From assembly GCF_003217775.1 (NCBI RefSeq), contig NZ_QJVJ01000001.1, forward strand, positions 62,001 through 126,000: a stretch of DNA of 64,000 bases, read 5' to 3'. Position 1 is the first letter of the stretch, and each line of letters starts with the position of its first letter. The DNA is from Paenibacillus flagellatus. GTDB taxonomy: Bacteria; Bacillota; Bacilli; Paenibacillales; NBRC-103111. The notes beneath the pieces were generated by a model. That model was not told the origin of the DNA. It worked only from the letters and a program-made list of their open reading frames with translations, and made no database searches. The position numbers and the translations under genes were made by a program. This document shows, in pieces, positions 8,728-18,062 of this stretch.

Positions 8728-9690
8728 CTACCACAGCTTTGTTTCCGTTACTCTTTTGCTCAAGGCGTTAGCGAATATCAACAACAAGAAATTAATGACG
8801 GAGTTGAACAAGCCGATTGCGGCACTGTAGCTGAAGTTCGCCTCCAATATCCCCTTACGGTACACGTAAGTACCGATGACGTCCGCCGTTTCATAAGTTG
8901 CGGTATTATACATAAGCAAAATTTTATCGGTGTTGACGGACATGAGGCTGCCGATTTGCAGGATCAATAAAATGATGACGGTAGGCATAATTCCGGGCAG
9001 CGTAATATGGATGCTTTGTTTAAATCGATTCGCCCCGTCAACTTTAGCCGCTTCATAAAGCGAAGGATCGATGGTGGCGATGGCCGCCAAATAGATGATC
9101 GTTCCCCAGCCTACGTTCTGCCAAATGCCGGAACCGATGAATAAGGTACGAAACCATTCGGGCTTACTCAGGTAGGCGACTTTTTCCATTCCGAATAAGG
9201 AGGACAACACCTGATTGATCAATCCGTCTCTGGCCAAGAAATCGACGATGAACCCCACCACTACGACGACCGATATGAAATACGGCAAGTAGGCAACGGT
9301 CTGAACGATGCGTTTAAACAATGCGCTGCGAAGTTCGTTCAGCAAAAAAGCCAATAGAATGGGAGAAGTAAATTGAAATAAAAGCTCGTAAAAGCTTAGC
9401 AGCAGCGTATTCCGAATCAGTCTCCAAAAATAAAAGCTTTGGAAAAATTCATTGAAATATTTGAAGCCCACCCAAGGACTATGCAGCATCCCCGTTCCCG
9501 GAGAGTAATCTTTAAATGCGATCTGGATGCCGTACATGGGACCGTAATGGAAGATGAAGTAATAGAGGACGACGGGCAATACCATGAGATAGACGTATCG
9601 ATTCATTTTGAGATCCCGCTTCAACCGATAGCTGAACTTCATCCTTTTTTCAGTTGTAAGCGTTTCCAATGGTTTCGAGCCTAACTGCAC
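8728..9690 (-). CDS. Carbohydrate ABC transporter permease (LplB type)
   Basis: 320 residues. After a charged N-terminus the first helix is YLMVLPVVLYYFIFHYGPMYG, a signature of LplB/YtcP-like permeases. The EAA loop is YEAAKVDGANRFKQSIHITLPG. It forms the membrane heterodimer with the next gene for import of an oligosaccharide or glycan fragment. GTG start at 9690 with AGGAGGA 8 nt upstream. A small hairpin (9723-9740) separates it from the binding-protein gene, a common arrangement that leaves the binding protein more abundant than the permeases. Confidence 0.93.
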   Translation of the reverse strand: MQLGSKPLETLTTEKRMKFSYRLKRDLKMNRYVYLMVLPVVLYYFIFHYGPMYGIQIAFKDYSPGTGMLHSPWVGFKYFNEFFQSFYFWRLIRNTLLLSFYELLFQFTSPILLAFLLNELRSALFKRIVQTVAYLPYFISVVVVVGFIVDFLARDGLINQVLSSLFGMEKVAYLSKPEWFRTLFIGSGIWQNVGWGTIIYLAAIATIDPSLYEAAKVDGANRFKQSIHITLPGIMPTVIILLILQIGSLMSVNTDKILLMYNTATYETADVIGTYVYRKGILEANFSYSAAIGLFNSVINFLLLIFANALSKRVTETKLW

Positions 9691-9722
9691 TCGCTATTCC
9701 TCCTCTGCCGATTGATGAAGAG

Positions 9723-9740
9723 AGGTTCGTACCAGAACCT
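9723..9740. repeat. Short hairpin between binding-protein and permease genes
   Basis: AGGTTC at 9723-9728 pairs with GAACCT at 9735-9740. The position suggests differential mRNA stability; the stem is short. Confidence 0.4.
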
Positions 9741-9785
9741 GTCGCCCGAGCCGAACCCCATCTTCAATCTTTATCTTTCTACAGT

Positions 9786-11414
9786 TTACGACTTCAAATA
9801 GCGGTCATATTGCGTTTGATAAATCTTTATCGCTTCCTCAATCTTTAATTTTTTTAAGGTTTGGATATATTCATCGAACTTGGTCAACTTCTCTTGGCCC
9901 ATAATAAACTTATTGATCATTTCAAACATGTAGGTTCTTAAATCCGCCATAATACTGGCGATCCGCGCCTGCTCTTCCGCATTCAGATTTTGGGGCAAAT
10001 ACTTACTGCGGTCCGCTTCTTTGGCCCACACCATCATCGCCGCCTGCTGCGCGTCACCGGCGTGCCACTGTTTTTCAGCCTCTGCGTTATTTTGGTAAGG
10101 CCCCTGATAAGTGACCGTGTTATATAACCCGAGTGCTTGCGTGATCGTCAACTTCTTCGGATTCTTCATAATAAGGTCGGTATACTGCGGCTTCCCGTTC
10201 ACCATCGTATAGCTTTCGCCTTCTACGCCAAAGTTGAACAACATGTGGCCTTCCTTACCGTAACCGTAATCCAGCCATGCCGCAATTTCCTCCGGATTTT
10301 TCGCCGATGTCGTGATGGCCGCGCCTGCCCCGCCCCATTGCGATTTGGATGAGCCGCTCGTTACGGCCAGCTCGCCCTTCTTAAGGGATGGGAACGGAAC
10401 TCCGACCAGACTGAAGGTCGAATGGGGATCTTGTTCCTTCTTGCTTTGCAGATAAGCTCCAAATCCGCTTGCTGCCCAGTTGCCCTGGGCGCCTATCAGA
10501 TCGTTCAGCATCTTGCTGTCTCTCAATTTGGTATCCGAGGTTAAGTAATCTTTATCAATCAGTCCCGCTTCGTACCATCTATTCATTAAGGTCAAATATT
10601 CTTTGAATTTCGGCTCATAGGGACCGAACTTGACAACGCCGTTTTCTTGGTAAAAGGATGCAAGCAGTCCATATGCTCCGAGAAACGGGGAATCGGTTTC
10701 ATAATCCGTTTCTCTATAGAAGTAGGGAATTTCATCCTTTTTGCCGTTGCCGTTCGGATCTTGATCGCGGAACGCAATCAGCATGTTTTCCCATTCGTCG
10801 ATTGTCGTCGGCACCGGTAATTTTAATTTATCCAACCAATCCTTGCGAACGAATAATCCGTGAGATACATATTGTACATCGTCTGTCGCGAGAAAGGGGA
10901 ATACGTAGATATTGCCCTCGGCGCTTGTAAGCTGCTTCTTCAGATCCGGCTTTTCCTTCAGCATGTTGGAAAGGTTCGGCGCGTATTTGTCGATGAGCTC
11001 ATTCAAACGAAGAATTTTGCCGTCTTTGATCGCTTTGTCCGGAGCATTGGCTTTCCAGCTATAGTACATGACATCGGGAAGCTTGCCTGTGGCCATCATC
11101 AAATTGAATTGGTCTTTCGCCGCTTGCGCGCCTGCAGGCGGATGTTCAAATGTTACTTTGGTTCCCGTGATTTTCTCTAATTGTTTGTACGCCCCCATCT
11201 CGCCTTGATTTTTAATCGAAAATGCCGCTTCCGTGTCCAAAGTCACCCAATATGACATTGCGGCCGGGTATTTCGGTCCCTCTCTAGCCGGTGCGGGTGT
11301 CGTATTTGCATCGGCAGTTGGCGGATCGGCGCTCTTGTTGCAGCCGACGGTCAAGCTTCCCAGCAATATCACCGAAAGCGCTGTCATCTTTCCTTTGTGA
11401 TTCCAATGGCTCAT
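9786..11414 (-). CDS. Extracellular solute-binding lipoprotein (LplA/YtcQ type)
   Basis: 542 residues. The lipoprotein signal has the lipobox LTVGC, with Cys near residue 25. The mature protein has the two-lobed CUT1 binding-protein pattern, including DVMYYSWKANAPDK, YFYRETDYETDSPFLGAYG and the C-terminal FDEYIQTLKKL..EAIKIYQTQYDRYLKS, as in Paenibacillus LplA homologues. It captures the sugar outside the membrane for the permeases at 9690 and 8709. It is first in its transcription unit: the araC terminator (11610-11638) lies upstream and a regulatory element shared with araC sits at 11496-11531. The ligand is not predictable; a beta-helix lyase product is a reasonable guess. Confidence 0.93.
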   Translation of the reverse strand: MSHWNHKGKMTALSVILLGSLTVGCNKSADPPTADANTTPAPAREGPKYPAAMSYWVTLDTEAAFSIKNQGEMGAYKQLEKITGTKVTFEHPPAGAQAAKDQFNLMMATGKLPDVMYYSWKANAPDKAIKDGKILRLNELIDKYAPNLSNMLKEKPDLKKQLTSAEGNIYVFPFLATDDVQYVSHGLFVRKDWLDKLKLPVPTTIDEWENMLIAFRDQDPNGNGKKDEIPYFYRETDYETDSPFLGAYGLLASFYQENGVVKFGPYEPKFKEYLTLMNRWYEAGLIDKDYLTSDTKLRDSKMLNDLIGAQGNWAASGFGAYLQSKKEQDPHSTFSLVGVPFPSLKKGELAVTSGSSKSQWGGAGAAITTSAKNPEEIAAWLDYGYGKEGHMLFNFGVEGESYTMVNGKPQYTDLIMKNPKKLTITQALGLYNTVTYQGPYQNNAEAEKQWHAGDAQQAAMMVWAKEADRSKYLPQNLNAEEQARIASIMADLRTYMFEMINKFIMGQEKLTKFDEYIQTLKKLKIEEAIKIYQTQYDRYLKS

Positions 11415-11495
11415 TTGCGTTTAACCCCCCTTGGATTTGTGACGGACTTGAATCGTGCCTTTCGGCTTGCTTTAACTATATAAGCGGTGCAACGA

Positions 11496-11531
11496 AATTC
11501 ATATAGTCCATATTAAAGCCGGTTTATCCGG
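11496..11531 (-). promoter_or_regulatory. Upstream element of the binding-protein gene, shared with the araC upstream region
   Basis: The segment containing ATTCATATAGTCCAT and ending TTTATCCGG aligns without gaps to 14119-14154, with about three quarters of positions identical. It lies about 90 bp upstream of the start. It is a candidate binding site for the AraC-type regulator at 11696 or a conserved promoter. Confidence 0.5.
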
Positions 11532-11609
11532 ATTACATATTCCGCATGTTCCGCTTTACATTTCATTGCTCCCTTTAAATACTGAACGAACGGAACGGCC
11601 CAATCGAAT

Positions 11610-11638
11610 AAAAAAACAGACCTTTTTGGAGAAGGTCT
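11610..11638 (-). terminator. Rho-independent terminator of araC
   Basis: On the minus strand an AGACCTT/AAAGGTCT stem (11618-11638) is followed by a run of Ts (11610-11616). It separates araC from the downstream transport operon. The rest of the 11415-11695 gap holds only the binding-protein gene promoter region. Confidence 0.8.
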
Positions 11639-11695
11639 ACGTGATTGTATCGTTCTATCGGGCAGTGACCTGCCCTTTCCTTCGTGATTTCACTT

Positions 11696-14005
11696 TCACC
11701 GATTCAGCATTTCCCGATACTTCCCCGGGGGTACGCCCTCCACCTTTTTGAAAAAGCGAACAAAGCTGACGGCGTTGGCATAGCCGATTTTAAGCGCGAT
11801 ATCCCCGATGGTAATCGTGGGGTCGGCCAATAATTTTTTCGCTTCCCGAACACGAACCGCTGCGAGATAATCGGTAATATTTTCACCGCTATGTTTTTTG
11901 AAGAAGGTGGAGAGGTACTGAAGGCTGATGTGGAAATGATCGGCCATGGAGGATAAACTCAAGCCGTTGTCCGAATAATGCTCGTCAATGTATTGGCAAA
12001 TTTTGACGTATAGCCGCTCTCCATGCTCGGTCTTTTCCTCCCTGGTGAATTGACATATGACCCGGTACATATCCTTCGTCTTATGAATCATTTCCTCCGC
12101 CGTCGCACATTCGGCAATAATTTTCGCGGGATCGATCGAGCCTTCCAATCGCTTCTTGTCCGATATTTGCAAGCCGTTCATCACTTTCACGATCGTGCTG
12201 AGAAGATCAATGAATAAGAACTTCCCCATTTCCGGAGAAAGGGCGTTCGAAAGAAAATTCGCTTCATAGATTTGATCGAGCCTCCGTTCGACGCTCGCAT
12301 AGTCGCCGCTCTTGGCAAAATTCATCAGCTGCACTTCGTCCTCCAGCTGATAGTGGTAGAAATGAGGTTCAAGGCCGGCAATTTCCCGGTGATAGATCAC
12401 CGCGTTGGAGCCTCTAATCATGCGGTAATCCAAAGCGATCAGCGCCTCGCGATAGCATCTTCCGATATCCTCAAGGCCGCGGTGAAATTGGCTGACGGCA
12501 ATCGAATATTTCAATTTAAAGCGATGAACCGCCACCATCTGCAGCTTCTCGATAAACGCCGCCGCATCCAGATAAGCCGGCTCCGCAGGCGTGCCAACGT
12601 TCAGCAGGACGGCCAGCCGGCCGCGATCCATCTCGACGATATAGCCCGGCTTTCCTAACAAATCGCGGCTTAAGTCGGACAGGATGAACCGGACATGCGC
12701 CCATTCCTGTTCCGTATCTTCTTTAATGAAATCGCGGCAATCCTCGATCTCGAGCAGCATCACGCCAAAATAATCGTACTCGAAACGGATGCCCATGAAG
12801 ATAAGGGAATCGTCGCTTAATGCCGAAACGTCAATGTACCCCTTGATCAGTCTGGATAAAAAATTGGCCTGTACGACCGGTGCGTGTTTCTTTAACGTTT
12901 GCCTCATCTGATCTTTCTCGCCCAAGGACCGGGTAATCGATTGTTTAATGTAATCAAACTCGTTAGCCGAGTCTTCCCGTGCATGCGTATTGTCCAGCAT
13001 GATGGTTCTCACGACATCGCGAATCGGGCTGTAATTGCGATAGGCCATGACATAGGAGGCGATGATCCCGGCGACTACGATTAAAAAAAGCAGCATCACA
13101 GCCATTTCCTTCACCGCAACGACCTGCTTCAAGACGACGTGCATGGGCACCACGGAGACGTACTTCCAACCGTTCTGTCCCGTTGTATAAGAAAGCATCA
13201 TCGCTTCGTTATTTTGCTCGAATGTATAGTAACCGCTTTCATTTTCCATTTCAGCCAATACGTCCGGGCTTAACGTATACTCGCTCGAGGTGGAAATGAT
13301 GACTTGCCGGCGGTCGTCTATGATCGAGATGGAGCTGCTGTTCACTTTCTTGAACGGCTTGAATAGACGGTCGAATTCCTGCTCGTGAATCAATACGACC
13401 AAATAGCCCTTCGGGTTTGCCTCTTCTCCGAGCGGCAGCGATTGGACATAGGGAATCACGTTGCTGACTCTTTCGCCTTCTTTGATCGTGGTCACCGGAA
13501 AATACGTTTTCAAATGACTGCCGGTTAACATTTTATTTTGGACCCAATCGGCGGGTTTATCGTTAAATACAAGTATTTTGCTAAAAAAGAACGGCGAATC
13601 CGACTTCCCGGATGTGGTGAGGATCGTGTCCGTATTTTTGAAGTACACCATAAAATCGTAGATGAAGCTGCTTACTTTATTGACGTTTCGAAAGTCCTTC
13701 ATGATGTCGGCCAAATCAAACTCGTTTTTGACATAGTCGCTTTCTATATGGCTTAACGACCACTGGAGCTTCGGATTGAATGCCAGCTGCAAGCTCATCC
13801 TGTCGAGCTCTTTAAACCGTTCATCCGCCACCAGCATGATTTGCTCCAGCAGCCCTAAATTCGTACGATTCGCGCTGCCCACCATAATGTGCTCGACCCG
13901 ATGGTATAAATAAATACCGGCAGCCACGGGAAAGAGGAGGATGGCAATATAGGAAACGAGGATGGTTAAGAAAATACTTTTTCTTCGATTCGTCTTTCGC
14001 AGCAA
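11696..14005 (-). CDS. Membrane-anchored AraC-family transcriptional regulator (YesS-like)
   Basis: About 769 residues. A first membrane helix (SIFLTILVSYIAILLFPVAAG) and a second one near residue 300 (MAVMLLFLIVVAGIIASYVMAYR) flank an extracellular sensor of about 260 residues. A cytoplasmic linker follows, and the C-terminal 100 residues form a double helix-turn-helix AraC domain (LSLSSMADHFHISLQYLSTFFKKH ... IGYANAVSFVRFFKKVEGVPPGKYREM). This family senses an extracellular ligand and activates the adjacent sugar ABC operon. The N-terminal codons are TTG AGC TTG; the second TTG (14005) lies 9 nt from GGAGG and is preferred to 14011. Confidence 0.9.
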   Translation of the reverse strand: MLRKTNRRKSIFLTILVSYIAILLFPVAAGIYLYHRVEHIMVGSANRTNLGLLEQIMLVADERFKELDRMSLQLAFNPKLQWSLSHIESDYVKNEFDLADIMKDFRNVNKVSSFIYDFMVYFKNTDTILTTSGKSDSPFFFSKILVFNDKPADWVQNKMLTGSHLKTYFPVTTIKEGERVSNVIPYVQSLPLGEEANPKGYLVVLIHEQEFDRLFKPFKKVNSSSISIIDDRRQVIISTSSEYTLSPDVLAEMENESGYYTFEQNNEAMMLSYTTGQNGWKYVSVVPMHVVLKQVVAVKEMAVMLLFLIVVAGIIASYVMAYRNYSPIRDVVRTIMLDNTHAREDSANEFDYIKQSITRSLGEKDQMRQTLKKHAPVVQANFLSRLIKGYIDVSALSDDSLIFMGIRFEYDYFGVMLLEIEDCRDFIKEDTEQEWAHVRFILSDLSRDLLGKPGYIVEMDRGRLAVLLNVGTPAEPAYLDAAAFIEKLQMVAVHRFKLKYSIAVSQFHRGLEDIGRCYREALIALDYRMIRGSNAVIYHREIAGLEPHFYHYQLEDEVQLMNFAKSGDYASVERRLDQIYEANFLSNALSPEMGKFLFIDLLSTIVKVMNGLQISDKKRLEGSIDPAKIIAECATAEEMIHKTKDMYRVICQFTREEKTEHGERLYVKICQYIDEHYSDNGLSLSSMADHFHISLQYLSTFFKKHSGENITDYLAAVRVREAKKLLADPTITIGDIALKIGYANAVSFVRFFKKVEGVPPGKYREMLNR

Positions 14006-14118
14006 GCTCAATCTCCTCCACCCGCCTTCCTTTACCCTTGGCCTTAGGGGAATCGACTTTCAAGCGAACGAATACCGTTATGGAACAGTCAAGAAAAATT
14101 ATATAATAAGGCGCAGTA

Positions 14119-14154
14119 CATTCCTATAGTCCATTTTATTGGCCGATTGACCGG
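14119..14154 (-). promoter_or_regulatory. araC upstream element matching 11496-11531
   Basis: Contains ATTCCTATAGTCCAT and ends TTGACCGG. It lies about 110 bp upstream of araC, a similar distance to its partner. It suggests autoregulation plus control of the transport operon by the same protein. Confidence 0.5.
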
Positions 14155-14182
14155 TTTACTCCTGCCCGTAAGCCCCCTGCCA

Positions 14183-14208
14183 AAAAAAACGCCCGCACGC
14201 GGCGGGCA
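14183..14208 (-). terminator. Terminator of polA
   Basis: GCCCGC/GCGGGC stem at 14192-14208, followed on the minus strand by eight Ts (14183-14190). Confidence 0.85.
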
Positions 14209-14247
14209 ACCCATACTTGCAACAACGACTCGCGCTGCACGAAATGC

Positions 14248-14309
14248 GTAGGCGTCATAAACGGCCGGGAACTCGCGCTCCCGGTCACGAGCGCGATCGT
14301 GACGCCTAC
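14248..14309. repeat. Nested inverted repeat downstream of polA
   Basis: GTAGGCGTCA (14248-14257) is an exact inverse of 14300-14309, and inside it CCGGGA (14265-14270) is the inverse of 14279-14284. With the polA terminator and the araC upstream element it fills the 14006-14325 gap, which has no gene. It lies at the GC-content boundary. Confidence 0.6.
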
Positions 14310-14325
14310 CGAGATCGTCCCCGTC

Positions 14326-16983
14326 TTACTTCGCCTCGTACCAGTTCACGCCGTAATTGACGTCGACCTTGAGCGGCACGTCGAGCTGGAGCGCGCCCTC
14401 CATCACCTCCGGCACGAGCTTCTTCATCAGCTCGAGCTCGTCCTCCGGCACCTCGAACACAAGTTCGTCGTGCACCTGGAGCAGCATGCGGCTGCGAACC
14501 TTCTCGTTCGCCATCCGTTCGGCGATCTGCACCATCGCCAGCTTGATGATGTCGGCGGCCGACCCTTGGATCGGCGAGTTCATCGCCGTCCGTTCGGCGA
14601 ACGAGCGCAAGTTGAAGTTGGAGGCGTTGATGTCCGGCAAATACCGGCGGCGCTGCAGCAGCGTCGTCACGTAGCCGTTCGTGCGCGCCTGGCGGACGAT
14701 ATCGTCCATGTAGTGGCGCACGCCCTGGAAGACGGCGAAATATTGCTCGATGAATTCGGCCGCTTCCTTGCGCGTAATGTTCAAGTTTTGCGACAAGCCG
14801 TAATCGCTGATGCCGTAGACGATGCCGAAGTTGACCGCCTTCGCCTGCCGGCGCATGTTCGCGTCGACGTCCGCCTCGGATACGCCGAATACGTCCATCG
14901 CCGTCTTCGTATGAACGTCCATGTCGTTGCGGAACGCGTCCTTCAACCGATCGTCGCCCGAAATGTGCGCGAGCACCCGCAGCTCGATCTGCGAATAGTC
15001 GGCGGCCAAAATGTTCCAGCCGGGCTCGTCCGGCACGAACACCTTGCGGATTTTGCGCCCTTCCTCGAGCCGGATCGGAATGTTCTGCAAGTTCGGGAAC
15101 TGGCTGCTGAGGCGCCCCGTCGCGGCGATCGTCTGCTGGTAATACGTATGCACCTTGCCCGTCTCGGGCCGAATTTCCTTGAGCAGCCCTTCCACGTAGG
15201 TGGACTGCAGCTTGGCGAGCTGGCGGTAGTTCAGGATGCTGCTGACGACCTCGTGATAGGGAGCCAGCTTCTCGAGCACCTCGGCGTCCGTCGAGTAGCC
15301 GGTTTTCGTCTTCTTGATGACCGGCAGGCCGAGCTTGTCGAACAAAATTTCGCCGAGCTGCTTCGTCGAATTGATGTTGAATTCGGTGCCGGCCGCTTTG
15401 TAAATGCCTTCGACGAGCGCGTCGATCGACTTGCCCAGCTCGCCGCCGTACTGCTTCAGGTCGTCCGCGTTGACGCGGATGCCGCGCTTCTCCATCGCCG
15501 CGAGCACGCGGGCGAGCGGAAACTCGAGCTCGTAGTAGAGCCGGTTCATCTCGTTTTTCTCCAGCTCGTCCTTCAGCACCGGCACGAGACGGGCGAGCAG
15601 ATCGGCTTTGCGCGCCAAATGCTCGCTGAGCGGCCCGACGTCGGGCACTTTGAACTTCGCCCCCTTGCCGAACACGTTCTCGTCCGCGGGGACGGCGGGC
15701 AGGCCGTAGCGTCCGGCCAGCTCGTTCAACGTATGCGTCGATTCGGTCGGGTCGAGCAGGTAGGCGGCGATCAGCACGTCAAACGTCACGCCGCGCAGCT
15801 CGATCCCTTTCCAATGCAGCCCGACCTCGGTCCGGTGCATGTCGTACACGATTTTGCCGGCGTCCTCGTCGGCGAGCCAACGGCGCAGCGGCTCCGCTTC
15901 GGGCGCGTCCAGCAGATCGGCCGGCACGAACAGCGCTTTGCCGGAAGACATGCGCAGGGCGAGTCCGATCACGTCGGACACGTGAGGGTTTTCGCCGACG
16001 ATCTCGAAATGGACCGCCTCGACGTCGGCCAGCGCATCGGCCAAGGCGCCGAGCGAGCCGCGCTCGACGACGTCGACCTCGATCGCTTCGGCCCCTTCCG
16101 CCCCGGCGTCCCCGCCGGACAAATCCATTTTGTCGAGCAACGATTTGAATTCGAGCTTGCGGAACATCGCGCCCAGCGTCGGGCCTTCGTAGCCGGCGTA
16201 CTGCAGCTCGTCCAGCTTCATCTCCATCGGCACCTCGCGGTAAATCGTCGCGAGCTCTTTGGACATGCGGGCGTCGTCCGCGTGCTCCTTGATTTTGTCC
16301 TTCATCTTGCCTGATATGTCGTCCGCTCTCGCCAGCACTTCCTCGACGGAGCCGTATTCGTGAAGCAGCTTGAGCGCCGTCTTCTCGCCGACGCCCGGAA
16401 TGCCCGGAATATTGTCGGAGGCGTCGCCCATCAAGCCTTTCAGGTCGATGATTTGCTTGGGGACGAGCCCGTACTTCTCCCGGATCGCCTCGGGGGTATA
16501 CAGCTCCACCTCGCTGATGCCTTTGCGGGTAAGCGCGATCGTCACGTGCTCGGACGCCAGCTGCAGCATGTCCTTGTCGCCCGTCACGACGACGACGTCG
16601 AGCCCTTTCTCGTCGGCGAGCCGCGTCATCGTCCCGATGATGTCGTCGGCCTCGTACCCGGCCAGCTCGAACTGGGGAATGCCGAACGCCTGCACGAGCT
16701 CCCGAATGAGCGGGAATTGCTCGGACAGCTCCGGCGGCGTCTTGGCGCGCCCGCCCTTATATTCCTTATAGTCCGCATGGCGGAACGTCACTTTGCCGGC
16801 GTCGAACGCGACGAGAAAATGCGTCGGCTTCTGCTCTTCGATCAACTTCAGCAGCATCGTCGTAAATCCGAATACGGCGTTCGTATGAAGCCCGCTCGAG
16901 TTGCTGAGCAGCGGAAGCGCGTAAAACGCCCGGTTCGCGATGCTGTTGCCGTCGATCAAGATCAACTTTTCCAATACGTACAC
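14326..16983 (-). CDS. polA: DNA polymerase I
   Basis: 885 residues, close to Bacillus PolA. The N-terminal 5'-nuclease domain is intact (LILIDGNSIANRAFYA, AGYEADDIIGT, VTGDKDMLQL, GDASDNIPGIPGVGEKTA). The middle 3'-5' exonuclease domain lacks the DxE motif, reading HFEIVGENPH, so proofreading is expected to be absent, as in other Bacillales. Polymerase motifs A (DYSQIELRVLAHIS), B (RRQAKAVNFGIVYG) and C (LLQVHDELVFE) are complete. It fills Okazaki gaps and repairs DNA. The start is a GTG at 16983 with a distant GGGAGG; an alternative TTG three codons in is possible. It is divergent from the HAD gene and followed by its own terminator. Confidence 0.97.
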   Translation of the reverse strand: MYVLEKLILIDGNSIANRAFYALPLLSNSSGLHTNAVFGFTTMLLKLIEEQKPTHFLVAFDAGKVTFRHADYKEYKGGRAKTPPELSEQFPLIRELVQAFGIPQFELAGYEADDIIGTMTRLADEKGLDVVVVTGDKDMLQLASEHVTIALTRKGISEVELYTPEAIREKYGLVPKQIIDLKGLMGDASDNIPGIPGVGEKTALKLLHEYGSVEEVLARADDISGKMKDKIKEHADDARMSKELATIYREVPMEMKLDELQYAGYEGPTLGAMFRKLEFKSLLDKMDLSGGDAGAEGAEAIEVDVVERGSLGALADALADVEAVHFEIVGENPHVSDVIGLALRMSSGKALFVPADLLDAPEAEPLRRWLADEDAGKIVYDMHRTEVGLHWKGIELRGVTFDVLIAAYLLDPTESTHTLNELAGRYGLPAVPADENVFGKGAKFKVPDVGPLSEHLARKADLLARLVPVLKDELEKNEMNRLYYELEFPLARVLAAMEKRGIRVNADDLKQYGGELGKSIDALVEGIYKAAGTEFNINSTKQLGEILFDKLGLPVIKKTKTGYSTDAEVLEKLAPYHEVVSSILNYRQLAKLQSTYVEGLLKEIRPETGKVHTYYQQTIAATGRLSSQFPNLQNIPIRLEEGRKIRKVFVPDEPGWNILAADYSQIELRVLAHISGDDRLKDAFRNDMDVHTKTAMDVFGVSEADVDANMRRQAKAVNFGIVYGISDYGLSQNLNITRKEAAEFIEQYFAVFQGVRHYMDDIVRQARTNGYVTTLLQRRRYLPDINASNFNLRSFAERTAMNSPIQGSAADIIKLAMVQIAERMANEKVRSRMLLQVHDELVFEVPEDELELMKKLVPEVMEGALQLDVPLKVDVNYGVNWYEAK

Positions 16984-17084
16984 CCCATTTATGAGATCCT
17001 CCCTTCATCATAGCATAACGGCATCCACATATGAACAACCCCTCCCCGCATACTTATGGAAGAGGAAGGAAAGGAGGGAAACCG

Positions 17085-17873
17085 GTGAATCGTAGGTTTA
17101 CTCCTCGGACGACGAAAGCCGTCTTCTTCGACATGAACAATACGCTGATCGATGCGAAAGCTTCGTTCGACGCTTGCTTCCTGCATGTGCTGACCGATTT
17201 TGCCGGACGTTGGGACCCGGGAGAGGGCGATTGGAATCCGCGACGCGTCTTGGAGACGTACCGAACCGAATGGGGCAAGCTGGCCGCAAAGGCGGAGGGC
17301 CGGCCGGAGCGGCTGGAGGAGGCGAAGAAAAAGGGGCTGCAAAAGGCGCTGCGGCATTATCCGTTCCAGGTGAACGACGGGTTCGTCCGCTCGTTTTTCC
17401 GGGAAATGCACAACCAGATGCGCGAGCACGCCGTGCCGTTCGCGGGCGTCGCCGACACGCTGTCCGCCTTGTCCGGCGCTTACGCGCTCGGCGTCGTGAC
17501 GAACGGCAGCAAGGAGCAACAGCAGCGGGTGCTCCGCCGTCTGAAGCTGTCCGGCTTCATCCCGGACGAGCGGGTTTTCGCGTCGACGCGGAGCGGATAC
17601 CGAAAGCCGCACCCGGCCCTCTTCCGGGAGGCGCTCCGGGCGACGGGCGTTCGAGCGGCTGAATCGGTCATGGTCGGCGACTCGTGGAAAAACGATATCT
17701 CCGGCGCGATACGATGCGGCATGAAGGCCGTCTGGATGAATCGTGCGGCGGGGAACGGCGGGAAGAGCGGGGAGCGGACCGGCAGCGACGGCTCCGTGCG
17801 ACGGCTCGGCGAGACGGAGGTACCGCTCGTCCCGGGCATGAAAGCGCTGCTGGAGCTGTTTGAGACACGGTAA
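17085..17873 (+). CDS. HAD-superfamily hydrolase with an atypical DxN motif I
   Basis: 262 residues from the GTG at 17085, which has AAGGAGG about 7 nt upstream; the longer frame from 17031 lacks a site. HAD motifs are visible: motif I FFDMNNTL (nucleophile Asp16), motif II VVTNGS, motif III Lys in GYRKPHP, and motif IV MVGDSWKNDISGA. The usual second Asp of motif I, the general acid/base, is replaced by Asn18. The alpha-helical cap between motifs I and II marks a subfamily I phosphatase. Its substrate would be a small phosphoester, but the Asn change leaves activity uncertain. The gene is divergent from polA with about 100 bp between. Confidence 0.85.
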   Translation: MNRRFTPRTTKAVFFDMNNTLIDAKASFDACFLHVLTDFAGRWDPGEGDWNPRRVLETYRTEWGKLAAKAEGRPERLEEAKKKGLQKALRHYPFQVNDGFVRSFFREMHNQMREHAVPFAGVADTLSALSGAYALGVVTNGSKEQQQRVLRRLKLSGFIPDERVFASTRSGYRKPHPALFREALRATGVRAAESVMVGDSWKNDISGAIRCGMKAVWMNRAAGNGGKSGERTGSDGSVRRLGETEVPLVPGMKALLELFETR

Positions 17874-18062
17874 GAGGGGACCTTGCCGGCGCTTGGCGCG
17901 CGGCATGCTGTCGCGAGAATGACACGCCGGAGCCGAACCGGCATGCGGGGGCGTCAATGGGTGCGGATGCTTGGAGGGATTCGGATACGGGGACGGTGCG
18001 GGTGCGGGTGCGGGTGCGGGGACGAGCGCGGCGAGTCGGTAATCCGATGCGCCGCGCCGGCC

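Noticed and set aside
14299-16314. Long plus-strand open frame of about 670 codons opposite polA
   Set aside because: It is antisense to a complete polA with all motifs. Its product is Arg/Leu/His-rich without domains, as expected from GC-rich codon use.
17993-18018. (GTGCGG)n simple repeat after the HAD gene
   Set aside because: Four short units in a GC-rich gap; slippage is enough to explain it.
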